From a virus: DNA of 64,000 nt. Both the position numbers and the translations under genes were made by a program. Where the stretch lies: positions 1-64,000 of the IMG/VR virus record IMGVR_UViG_3300008120_000061; one strand, written 5' to 3'. The notes below the pieces were generated by a model. It saw only the letters and a program-made list of their open reading frames with translations. It ran no database searches and had not been told where the DNA came from. Positions 42,278-49,965 of this stretch are shown here, piece by piece (the first letter of the stretch is position 1; each line of letters opens with the position of its first letter).

Positions 42278-42730
42278 TTATGAATTGCCTTTAAGCTTTA
42301 TCTGAGCTTTAGGAATCCAATCATCTAATAAACCCATTTTAAATTCACAATCTGCACTCTTTATAAATAGATAATTGTTTATTTTAATATCATCATCTAT
42401 CCAACATACATAGTTCTTGCTTCTATCCCATCTATATATTAGTAGTGGTAACTTTTTCATTACAGCAGCTTCTCTAGTAGTTTGTCTCCAAAAATCTAGC
42501 AGTAGCGAGCTTTTAGCTGTTAGAACGTTATTCCAAGGCACTTCTTTGTGGTGCTTAGCTTCTATACACCAAGGAAAATCAGGTTTCCAAGGTGCATAAA
42601 CATCACCTTTTAAATAAGAAAGAGCGCCCGATAAAGGCACTCTTTCAAATTGTGTTTTAAAAGCATCTGTGAATATATCTCTTACAACATATTCATAAGT
42701 CCTGCCCTTAGTTTTACTTAAATTTGACAT
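42278..42730 (-). CDS. PD-(D/E)XK nuclease, Holliday-junction-resolvase-like
   Basis: 150 residues. KGRTYEYVVRDIF (start helix with Glu), RVPLSGALSYLKGDVYAP and CIEAKHHKEV give the E / D / E-x-K pattern of the PD-(D/E)XK fold. The catalytic candidates are D in KGDVY and E-x-K in IEAKHH. Proteins of this size and layout in phages are usually Holliday junction resolvases or related structure-specific nucleases. It would resolve branched replication intermediates before packaging. It has its own promoter (42749-42777), and a hairpin that could hide its ribosome site in read-through RNA. Confidence 0.72.
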   Translation of the reverse strand: MSNLSKTKGRTYEYVVRDIFTDAFKTQFERVPLSGALSYLKGDVYAPWKPDFPWCIEAKHHKEVPWNNVLTAKSSLLLDFWRQTTREAAVMKKLPLLIYRWDRSKNYVCWIDDDIKINNYLFIKSADCEFKMGLLDDWIPKAQIKLKGNS

Positions 42731-42739
42731 AAATTACTC

Positions 42740-42777
42740 CTTAGCTTAAAGATAGCAATTTATAAGCTAAGAGTCAA
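42740..42777 (-). promoter_or_regulatory. Promoter with overlapping ribosome-site hairpin ahead of PD-(D/E)XK nuclease
   Basis: Minus strand TTGACT (42777-42772), 17-bp spacer, TATCTT (42754-42749). A 9-bp inverted repeat CTTAGCTTA / TAAGCTAAG (42771-42763 with 42748-42740) overlaps the spacer and runs into the AAGGAG ribosome site. RNA read through from upstream would contain both arms; RNA started here would not. Confidence 0.58.
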
Positions 42778-42786
42778 AAAAGTTTT

Positions 42787-43014
42787 TTAAATAGTTTGCT
42801 CAAAGTATTTTACTAAATCGTCATATCCGCCAATACGAACATCTCCAAGATATATTTGAGGAACTGTTTTTACTTCTGGATACCTAGCAAGCAGTTCGAG
42901 CCTGAGTTCTGGAGTTTCAATGTTTTTCTCTAGAAACTCAATACTCTTACTGCTTAGTAGTTGTTTTGCTTTTACACAATATGAGCAAGTGCTTTTTGTA
43001 TAAACTGTAAACAT
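42787..43014 (-). CDS. Glutaredoxin
   Basis: 75 residues, a minimal dithiol glutaredoxin. Active site CSYC (residues 10-13) after a TVYTKST strand, cis-Pro segment KTVPQIY, and GGYDDLVKYF for glutathione or substrate binding. It is 3 nt downstream of the ribonucleotide reductase gene on the same transcript. Its likely role is to reduce the C-terminal cysteine pair of that enzyme after each turnover. Confidence 0.93.
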   Translation of the reverse strand: MFTVYTKSTCSYCVKAKQLLSSKSIEFLEKNIETPELRLELLARYPEVKTVPQIYLGDVRIGGYDDLVKYFEQTI

Positions 43015-43017
43015 AGT

Positions 43018-45141
43018 TTAGATAGCGCAACCTGTGCTATCACAGAACTTATTAGCATTAGCATCTTCACCTTCCGCAGTTAGGGTGCTAAAGTCTAGAG
43101 GCAATAGAGTTGCGGCATAAGCTTCAATTTCTTCTCTAGGAGTAGAAATATATGGAGCTTGTGCATAACCATGATCGCTAAGCGGTAGTAAGCTAACTCC
43201 TTTTAGCTGCTTGTCAAAACAACTTAAAGCTCTAGCAATTTGAGACTTTTCATGTTCTCTAAAAGTGATAGTAATACTTACTTGGTTATCACTCCACTCA
43301 CGCTGTAGATCAACAGCATTAGCAAATTGTTCCCAAATACTAACATCTTTATTGCTGATAGTACCTTTTTCATGTAGAACTGGGAAGTAAACTATAGAAG
43401 TTCTTGTAGGATCGCTAACTGCTGGTTCAATTCTGTAGTTAGCAGCTTGCATAATTGGTAGCAGTTCGCTTGTGTTAGAAACTCTAACTGTTCTATAGTA
43501 GCTTTCTGCTTCTGCGTGGTGAATACCAGGTAAAGCTCCTGCTACTAACGAAACTGTTCCACTTGGCTTTACGCTAGTCTTCTTAACAGAAAGAGGACTG
43601 CCTAGCCATTCAGAATACTTCTGATCTAAGTAGTTAACATAGTTGTAAGCTCTGTCACAGAATTCGTCTAGATACTTACGTCTTCCAAACTTTAGAATTG
43701 CTTCTTGAATACCGCTCTGAGAAGTGCCAATTCTACGATTACGCTTAATAACGTCATTAGTTTCTCTCCAGTGAGTAGGAACTAATGTAACTGTTTTAGC
43801 GTATAGATATGCAAATTTTAGAGTACGCTGGAAGTCCCAATAATCATTATGTTTTGCTGGGTAGGTTTCAACTAAGCAGCATAGTTCGTATGGCTCTAGT
43901 GACTGTTCTAAGCAAGGATTACCTCCGCGAACTCTGCTATCTTTCCAGTCAGCTGGATCTTTCATGCGTCCGTAAGCTTGCATATTTTCTAACCATGCAA
44001 ATCCTGGCTCACCATTTACAGCAATGCTTTCAGCTGGTGCAGTATAATCCATACCTACTTTTGCAAATAGAGAGTTGTTAGATGCCCAACGCCATCCGCC
44101 GAACTTGTATGCCCAAATCTTATCCGAGTATTTTTTAGCGATTACAGCTCTTGAGTTCCAATCACTGTTATAAGTGTTATAATCTTCTTCGTTAAGCTCT
44201 TTTAGCTCAATAGGTGCTATGGAACCAGTTTCAACTCCAAACTGTTGCCAGTCTTTCATCTTAGTAAATTCTTCATCTTCAGGTTCGCCAAATGCAATTT
44301 CTGCTGTACGACGAACGTTACCCGCTACTACAATTTTACCAATAATGTTCATAATATCAGTAATATCTACAGAGGTTAGTAGTGGATTATCACTTACAGC
44401 ACGCTTTTCTAGTACATCACGAATACCATTAAATCCTTGTACTAGCGGTTCTGGTCCAGAAGCTACACCACCAAATCCCTTAATAGGTTCGCCATAAGCA
44501 CGAACTAAGCTAGTATCAGGAATTACAGGATTAGAACCTTCTTCCAAGTAAGAATCGATTAAGCAAGAAATTAGCTCTACCCAGCCTTCACGACTATCTT
44601 CTACAGTAATAAGTTCTGCATCGCCCTGCGGCACATAAGAAGCTACTTTACCTGCTCCTTTAGTATCAAAACCTACCCCAACTCCAACCATGCTCATATC
44701 CATTAAGAATGCGAATGGTTTAGATAGTTCTGCATCAATATTTTCAGTACTAACAAAAGCACAGTTATTTAGGCAAGCTCCGCCTTTTTCCCACACAAAG
44801 TCAGTACCCATCATCCATAGTCCGCGACCTGGAGGAGTCCATTTAAATGTGTATAGTCTAGTAGCTGCTTCTTCTGCTAGTTTATGGCCGCGCTTTTCAT
44901 CCCAAGTATGACCAGAAGTTAATGAGTGTGTTTTTAAAATAGAAAACATACCTTCAATAACGCGTACTACGCACTCTGACCATGTTTCTAGTTTACCGTT
45001 ATCCTTTTTTCTTGCATACGTTCTGTAGTATGTAAAAGCAGATAAACCGCCGTAGCCCCAGCTTACCGGAGTGTTATATAGTTCATCCTTAAAGTTTTGT
45101 TTTAGTTGGAATTTAATTGGATTTTTTCCAATAGTAATCAT
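43018..45141 (-). CDS. Class II (adenosylcobalamin-dependent) ribonucleotide reductase, monomeric RTPR type
   Basis: 707 residues. GACLNNCAFVS (C123), GNPCLEQSLEPYELCC (C410, E412, C421) and the C-terminal pair C700/C705 (FCDSTGC) keep the same spacing as the known catalytic and redox cysteines of the Lactobacillus RTPR (C119, C408, E410, C419, C731/C736). No TAT-region, NrdB partner or glycyl-radical site is present, so this is the B12-dependent class. It makes deoxynucleotides for phage DNA and needs host or environmental cobalamin. AAGGAG precedes the ATG, with a hairpin just upstream (45169-45194). Confidence 0.93.
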   Translation of the reverse strand: MITIGKNPIKFQLKQNFKDELYNTPVSWGYGGLSAFTYYRTYARKKDNGKLETWSECVVRVIEGMFSILKTHSLTSGHTWDEKRGHKLAEEAATRLYTFKWTPPGRGLWMMGTDFVWEKGGACLNNCAFVSTENIDAELSKPFAFLMDMSMVGVGVGFDTKGAGKVASYVPQGDAELITVEDSREGWVELISCLIDSYLEEGSNPVIPDTSLVRAYGEPIKGFGGVASGPEPLVQGFNGIRDVLEKRAVSDNPLLTSVDITDIMNIIGKIVVAGNVRRTAEIAFGEPEDEEFTKMKDWQQFGVETGSIAPIELKELNEEDYNTYNSDWNSRAVIAKKYSDKIWAYKFGGWRWASNNSLFAKVGMDYTAPAESIAVNGEPGFAWLENMQAYGRMKDPADWKDSRVRGGNPCLEQSLEPYELCCLVETYPAKHNDYWDFQRTLKFAYLYAKTVTLVPTHWRETNDVIKRNRRIGTSQSGIQEAILKFGRRKYLDEFCDRAYNYVNYLDQKYSEWLGSPLSVKKTSVKPSGTVSLVAGALPGIHHAEAESYYRTVRVSNTSELLPIMQAANYRIEPAVSDPTRTSIVYFPVLHEKGTISNKDVSIWEQFANAVDLQREWSDNQVSITITFREHEKSQIARALSCFDKQLKGVSLLPLSDHGYAQAPYISTPREEIEAYAATLLPLDFSTLTAEGEDANANKFCDSTGCAI

Positions 45142-45168
45142 TTAGTTTCTCCTTACGCATAAAAGAAT

Positions 45169-45194
45169 CTATCCGCCCCCTCAAGAGCGGATAG
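45169..45194 (-). terminator. Hairpin at the end of the SbcC-like gene, upstream of the reductase
   Basis: Minus strand stem CTATCCGC / GCGGATAG (8 bp) with a loop containing CTTGAGGGG. The SbcC stop codon TGA is in the loop. It is followed by ATTCTTTTAT, a weak U-run. It may attenuate transcription into, or protect the 5' end of, the reductase message. Confidence 0.55.
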
Positions 45195-47010
45195 TGCTTA
45201 TATTATTTGTTTTCTCAATCTCTATCCGTGGTATTAGAGGGTGAGAGTAGTCATGTGATATTAAAAACACATTTAAGTCTTTTTCTTCTTGTAGCACCTC
45301 GAAAAGACGTTCTTTACCAGTTTCGTCTAGTACGCCTGTTATTTCGTCTAGAAATAGTAGGTTTATACTTTTTCCACCTATTTTTGAAAGTGTACCTCTA
45401 ACAGCTAACAATACAGAAGTTTGTACTCTAGAAAATTCTCCGCCTGAAAGAGACTCTATACTAACTTCTTCACCGTTATTAATTACTACAATGTTTAACT
45501 TATCACCTGTTAGTCTAAATAGGACTTGAAACTGTCCATCGCTTAGAAGCGCTAGATAATAATTAATACTCTCTTCAAGTTGTTTAGCCACATTTTCAAG
45601 TTTGTAGGCAACTATTCCAGAAGTAGAGAAAGCTTTTCTTAATATAGTTAAGTTACTTATCTCTTCTTGAATAATAACTATATCATTTTTTATTAGCTCT
45701 TGTCTAGCTTTAAAATCTCTAATTTGCTCTTTTAGGGCATCTATCTTAGCATTTCTGATTTTTACGCTATCGTTGTAAGTTATAGCTTCGTCTCTAGTTT
45801 TCTTTTGAGATTCGTATTTATTTTTTAACTCTCTTAACTTATTTGATATATTATTAAAATCTGGATATTCTTTAGGTATGCTAATATCAATCAACTGAGA
45901 TAGCTGAGTGAATCTATCTATAGCCTTTTGATTATCGTCATAAGCTTTTTTCTCTGCCTTATTCTTAGTTACTTTAGAGTTTAGTCTTTCAATTACTTTA
46001 TTTCTAGCAATCATGGACGTATCTAAGTCAGCTATTTCAGCAGCTAGTGCAGCGCTTAACTGAGTAGCCTTAGAGTTATCAATTGCTTGTTTACACGCGT
46101 AGCAATGGTCAGACGTATCTAAAGCTTTAATATCCTTTACAGCTTTGGCTTTTTGCGATTCTTCTTTATATACTAAGCTTTTTTCTTCTTCTAAAACTTT
46201 TACAATCTCAGTATCTAGCTCTGTATAAGTCATACCAATATCAAACTTTAAAACTTGTTGTTCTTGTATATACAGATTATTTTTATCAATTTTAGTGCAT
46301 ATAGACTTTTGTTCATTAATTTCGGATTGTAACTTATCTATTTCAGGTAATATTGATTCATCTAAGTTTGGAACTTCAATCAACTCAGCTCTTTCGGGCA
46401 ATTGATTCTGAGATAGGAACTGTTGAACGGTCTTAAGTTCGCCATTCTTACCAGCTAGTTCTTTTTCTTTAGCGCTGTTAAGAGTTTTTAGATTATCACC
46501 AATATCTAAGTACTTAGATAGATTAAATAGATTAACTAAGAATTTTTTTCTATTCGTATCCGTAGCTTTTAGAAATTCTAATAAATCAGTGCTACTTTGA
46601 TATGTTAGTTGACTGAACGTTTCAAAATCTCTACCAATCGAATTAGATAGTTCTTTGTATGTATCTAAGACTTTATGCTCACTAACATCTCCCCCATTTT
46701 TTATAATAGATACTTTAGTAGATGCACCCTGTCTTTTAGAAGTCAATTCGTATTCGTCACTATCAATACTAAATACAAGCTTAGCTTCCCAGGTCTTTGC
46801 ATTATTGTATTTATTCAATATATCAGACTTCTTTAAACCTTTTACATTTTTATTGTACAGTAGTTCTTGAATTATTAATGCTAGAGAGCTTTTACCGCTG
46901 CCGTTAGGAGCGGCTAATTGTGTTATTTTATTTTGATTTAGTATTAGTTTATTATTAGGACCATAACTAAACATATTACTAAATTCTAGTGTCTTTAATA
47001 CTACGCCCAT
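45181..47010 (-). CDS. SbcC/Rad50-like recombination ATPase (T4 gp46-like)
   Basis: 609 residues. Walker A APNGSGKSS (34-42), long coiled coils on both sides of a zinc hook CYAC (303-306), ABC signature LSGGEFS (521-527) and Walker B NLLFLDE (550-556), then a His switch (LISHDYSH). It forms with the Mre11-like protein the nuclease complex that processes DNA ends for recombination-dependent replication. It is shorter than E. coli SbcC (about 1,050 residues) and similar to T4 gp46 (560). The start codon overlaps the stop of the Mre11-like gene. Confidence 0.93.
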   Translation of the reverse strand: MGVVLKTLEFSNMFSYGPNNKLILNQNKITQLAAPNGSGKSSLALIIQELLYNKNVKGLKKSDILNKYNNAKTWEAKLVFSIDSDEYELTSKRQGASTKVSIIKNGGDVSEHKVLDTYKELSNSIGRDFETFSQLTYQSSTDLLEFLKATDTNRKKFLVNLFNLSKYLDIGDNLKTLNSAKEKELAGKNGELKTVQQFLSQNQLPERAELIEVPNLDESILPEIDKLQSEINEQKSICTKIDKNNLYIQEQQVLKFDIGMTYTELDTEIVKVLEEEKSLVYKEESQKAKAVKDIKALDTSDHCYACKQAIDNSKATQLSAALAAEIADLDTSMIARNKVIERLNSKVTKNKAEKKAYDDNQKAIDRFTQLSQLIDISIPKEYPDFNNISNKLRELKNKYESQKKTRDEAITYNDSVKIRNAKIDALKEQIRDFKARQELIKNDIVIIQEEISNLTILRKAFSTSGIVAYKLENVAKQLEESINYYLALLSDGQFQVLFRLTGDKLNIVVINNGEEVSIESLSGGEFSRVQTSVLLAVRGTLSKIGGKSINLLFLDEITGVLDETGKERLFEVLQEEKDLNVFLISHDYSHPLIPRIEIEKTNNISTIRS

Positions 47011-47969
47011 TATTTTATACCTAATTTAGAGAATAGCTCAAGTACGCTATTTTTATTGTCTACTTTAATAAAATCTAAATACAAACTAAGCTCTTCTAAT
47101 AATGATTTATCAGTTAAGTCTAACACAGAGTTTTCTGAAGGCTTATCTGCAATCTTTTTATCAAGCAGTTCATGATTTTTAATTTTACTTAGATTATCTA
47201 TTGTACCAGTAACTTCATAGACGACATGGTGAAACTTATCTGCTACTAGTTCAGTTGAGACATCTACTGTTTTTCTTATAAGCTTAGGTAGTTCTAAATC
47301 TACAAATTCAATAGAATAGTTTTTATCGTCTATATAGTTTATAATATTTACACCATACGCTCTACTGGCATCCCTATCAAATGTTGTATTAACAGGGCTC
47401 CCAGAATAGTACACATTATAATCTTTATACCTATGATTAAAATGCAAATCGCCTAATAGTGTTAATGGCCAAGGCTTCAACTTATCAAAATCAAATTCTG
47501 CAGTGATGTGTGGAGGAACTTCTCCGCGAATATGAGTTATAAGTATATCGCCTTCTACATATGTAGGAATATTACCTACTTGCATTTCTCCATAAGGAAA
47601 CAGCTGAAAGCCTTGACCATTAATTACTGTTCTAGCGTTTTTTGTGTGTAGTATGAAGTTATTATTGTTAATAGCATTTTCAGTTTCAAAGTGTTCTAAA
47701 AATGTATTACCTTTTGTAGACGCTTCATGATTACCTGGTATTGCTAAAGTAGGCTTTGTAACAGAGTTAGCATAGCTTAGAAATACACATATTTCATCTG
47801 TCTCTGGTTTTTTGTCAAATATATCCCCAGCTAGAACAACAACATCACAGTCTTGTTCTAGTTCTAACAGTTTCTGAAATAGTGCATTGAATCTATTTAA
47901 TTGCCACTCATACGGAATCTTCTTTTTGTGAAGATTTATATGAATATCTGCTACATGTAGTATTTTCAT
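47010..47969 (-). CDS. SbcD/Mre11-like nuclease (T4 gp47-like)
   Basis: 319 residues. Calcineurin-like phosphoesterase motifs in order: D8/H10 (HVADIH), D49 (LAGDIF), GNHE (79-82), a His in DILITHIRGE, and LLGDLHFNHR. A capping domain follows (residues ~200-319). It cuts DNA with manganese and works with the Rad50-like partner encoded immediately downstream. It is coupled to the preceding glycosyltransferase gene (shared ATG/stop bases). Confidence 0.93.
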   Translation of the reverse strand: MKILHVADIHINLHKKKIPYEWQLNRFNALFQKLLELEQDCDVVVLAGDIFDKKPETDEICVFLSYANSVTKPTLAIPGNHEASTKGNTFLEHFETENAINNNNFILHTKNARTVINGQGFQLFPYGEMQVGNIPTYVEGDILITHIRGEVPPHITAEFDFDKLKPWPLTLLGDLHFNHRYKDYNVYYSGSPVNTTFDRDASRAYGVNIINYIDDKNYSIEFVDLELPKLIRKTVDVSTELVADKFHHVVYEVTGTIDNLSKIKNHELLDKKIADKPSENSVLDLTDKSLLEELSLYLDFIKVDNKNSVLELFSKLGIK

Positions 47970-48862
47970 TATGCCCTTTGCAATATGTTTGCTAGATTAC
48001 CTTCAAATGTATAACTACCTACGTGATTTAGTTTAGTATTTGGGTCTACCCAAATCTCTCCGCCCATACGTTGCCATCTACGGCAGAACGCATAGTCTTC
48101 TGATAGATAGCGCCTATCAGTAGGATCAATTTCAGTATCCCAGAAAGCATAGCAATGTGGGTTAAACTTTGGATCAATAGATGAGTCGTTTTTATAATGA
48201 AGATCTGGATATTCTTTTACCATGCGTTCAATAACTTCGCGCTTTACGATAAAGAAACCGGTAGAAGCATCTAAAACTTCTACAGCACCCATATGAGTTC
48301 TTACTCGTCTGGTTTCAGGATCAGCTTTTAGATTGATAGCATAATCAGCACCATAAGTAGCTATCTGATCAGTTTTTCCTGATTGTACTGCGTTTTGAAC
48401 TTGACCCCAGTTTATTGTTTTCTTAGGGTATGCTCCTGCAATAATATCTTTATCCATAGCAAGCATTCTAATAACTGCATCAGGATCAAATTCGATATCA
48501 GCATCAATAAACATTAGATGAGTGCAGCTTCTATCTTCTAAGAACATAGCTGTTAGAATATTTCTAGCACGAGTTACTAGACTCTCATTTCTTAATGTGG
48601 TAATTCTAAAACGAATTCCATGCTGCATAAGAACTTGAGACATTCTGAACATACTTAAAAAGTATTGGTCAGTTACAGCTCCACCATAGCATGGAGTTGC
48701 AAAAAAGATATTCATTTTCCTTAAAAAATTCATATCAATAGTTACTTTATCCCCATCAATAGAGCTAAATCCAGCAGGTAGCTGGTTAGTATCAGACGGA
48801 GTAGTCGGGGCTCTTTCAAGCCCCGAATTTGCTGCTAAATCTTTTAAGGATTTCTTACTCAT
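47969..48862 (-). CDS. GT-A-fold glycosyltransferase
   Basis: 297 residues. After a ~48-residue polar lead, the fold begins MNIFFATPCYGGAVTDQYF, with LVTRARNILTAMFLE and a DxD metal-nucleotide site FIDADIEFD (residues about 118-126). The GFFIVKREVIERM and SEDYAFCRRWQRMGGEIWVDP segments and LNHVGSYTFEG complete the pattern. It should transfer a sugar from a nucleotide donor; the acceptor is unknown. It lies inside the recombination/SSB block and overlaps both neighbours, so it is expressed with DNA metabolism genes rather than with the virion genes. A GC hairpin falls in its first 20 codons. Confidence 0.8.
   Translation of the reverse strand: MSKKSLKDLAANSGLERAPTTPSDTNQLPAGFSSIDGDKVTIDMNFLRKMNIFFATPCYGGAVTDQYFLSMFRMSQVLMQHGIRFRITTLRNESLVTRARNILTAMFLEDRSCTHLMFIDADIEFDPDAVIRMLAMDKDIIAGAYPKKTINWGQVQNAVQSGKTDQIATYGADYAINLKADPETRRVRTHMGAVEVLDASTGFFIVKREVIERMVKEYPDLHYKNDSSIDPKFNPHCYAFWDTEIDPTDRRYLSEDYAFCRRWQRMGGEIWVDPNTKLNHVGSYTFEGNLANILQRA
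48806..48825 (-). terminator. GC-rich hairpin inside the 5' end of the glycosyltransferase gene
   Basis: A perfect 7-bp stem CGGGGCT / AGCCCCG with 6-nt loop, 34-53 nt after the stop of the SSB-like gene and within codons ~13-19 of the next gene. No U-run follows. It may reduce read-through from the highly needed SSB gene or slow translation initiation of the glycosyltransferase. Confidence 0.4.
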
Positions 48863-49512
48863 AGATCTTCCATTCCCTCAGTGCTATTAAGATCTCCTGC
48901 AACTTCTTCTGTGAAGTAAGTAGTGTTCTTCAGTAGCCATTCTTTTTGTTCTTCGTAAGTTTGGCGCTTGAAAATAGTATCAAGGCTAAACAGTTCCATA
49001 TCTTTTTCATCTTTAGTCAAGGGTATGGTATTGCGACTAGGCATAACTGTATATTTTACGTTTTGTGGTTGTGGCCCAGTTTTTTCACGTTTAATCGTAA
49101 TATCGTAGCCATTATCAGGATCAGCAGGGCTACCATAGTCGGGGTTTGTAGCATAGTCTACCAATTGCTTATAGATAGTAGTTTTAAGATCCAATAGCTT
49201 AGGCTTGCCATCTTTTCTGTCGATTACGTTACAGATATAAGCAAATTGAGGCTTTTCTGAGTAGATATAATCAGGCAATTCTTTAATAGGATCTCTGCTA
49301 GAATTAAATTGCTCAGTCTCTCTATCGAAGCTCAAGCATTCAAGAGGATATTTTTTACCTTCATTTGTTACTACCCAATAAACATAACGAGGCATAACAG
49401 GTCCGACGAATCGTACTCTTGTTTCAGCTCCGTCAATACGAATTCTTTCAATATCGCGTGAGTTGTTAGATTGTGCTTGTGGTTTTTTAAGTTGTGTCCA
49501 GTCTCTTCCCAT
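48859..49512 (-). CDS. Single-stranded DNA-binding protein, gp32-like
   Basis: 217 residues. The N-terminal segment is basic and polar (DWTQLKKPQAQSNNSRDIERI). The central part has OB-fold-like strands (ETRVRFVGPVMPRYVYWVV, PQFAYICNVIDRKDGKPKLLDL, YDITIKREKTG) and the residue order of T4 gp32-like cores. The C-terminus is acidic (EEVAGDLNSTEGMEDL), as in SSBs that recruit replication proteins. The zinc-binding Cys/His set of T4 gp32 is not seen. Position among SbcCD, UvsW-like and Pol A genes supports the role. Confidence 0.62.
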   Translation of the reverse strand: MGRDWTQLKKPQAQSNNSRDIERIRIDGAETRVRFVGPVMPRYVYWVVTNEGKKYPLECLSFDRETEQFNSSRDPIKELPDYIYSEKPQFAYICNVIDRKDGKPKLLDLKTTIYKQLVDYATNPDYGSPADPDNGYDITIKREKTGPQPQNVKYTVMPSRNTIPLTKDEKDMELFSLDTIFKRQTYEEQKEWLLKNTTYFTEEVAGDLNSTEGMEDL

Positions 49513-49514
49513 AT

Positions 49515-49946
49515 TTAGTTCTCCAGTGGAAATGTGATTTTATCTTTGATTTTTCTTATCAAAGGGTTTGTGTGGTATTGTGGTTCTACGTAGTGTTCAG
49601 GTATCCAGTTGTTTTTATTTACTATAGATCTCTGACTTAAAATATATAAATAATCGCTTTTTTCTTTAGCTGTAAATCTCATGTGTAAAAAAGAACAATC
49701 ACGTATATAGCTTTGTGGTTCAATTGTTTTGTAGTGAGAGAATACTCCAGTCCTATAAACTCCTATATATCCATAGTTAACCAAAGTACTCGGCATTTTA
49801 GTTAGTATTAGCTTTTTGCGTAATAACTCTAAACTACCAGATAATTGTTTTTTAGTTCCTATACATAGGGCGAATATCAGAATAAGCTGCGATTCTGGTA
49901 CTGTTGTTATAGAGTTTATCTCACACCAATTGTATTGTACTACCAT
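49515..49946 (-). CDS. Hypothetical protein
   Basis: 143 residues with an N-terminal hydrophobic stretch (ITTVPESQLILIFALCIG), later basic and aromatic segments (YGYIGVYRTGVFSHYKTI, SYIRDCSFLHMRFTAKEK) and IPEHYVEPQYHTNPL. No family recognised. It stops 2 nt before the SSB-like start and follows the TPR glycosyltransferase gene by 19 nt, so it is in the same operon. A DNA-metabolism accessory role would be a guess from position only. Confidence 0.5.
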   Translation of the reverse strand: MVVQYNWCEINSITTVPESQLILIFALCIGTKKQLSGSLELLRKKLILTKMPSTLVNYGYIGVYRTGVFSHYKTIEPQSYIRDCSFLHMRFTAKEKSDYLYILSQRSIVNKNNWIPEHYVEPQYHTNPLIRKIKDKITFPLEN

Positions 49947-49965
49947 AATATAATTTTAAATAGCA

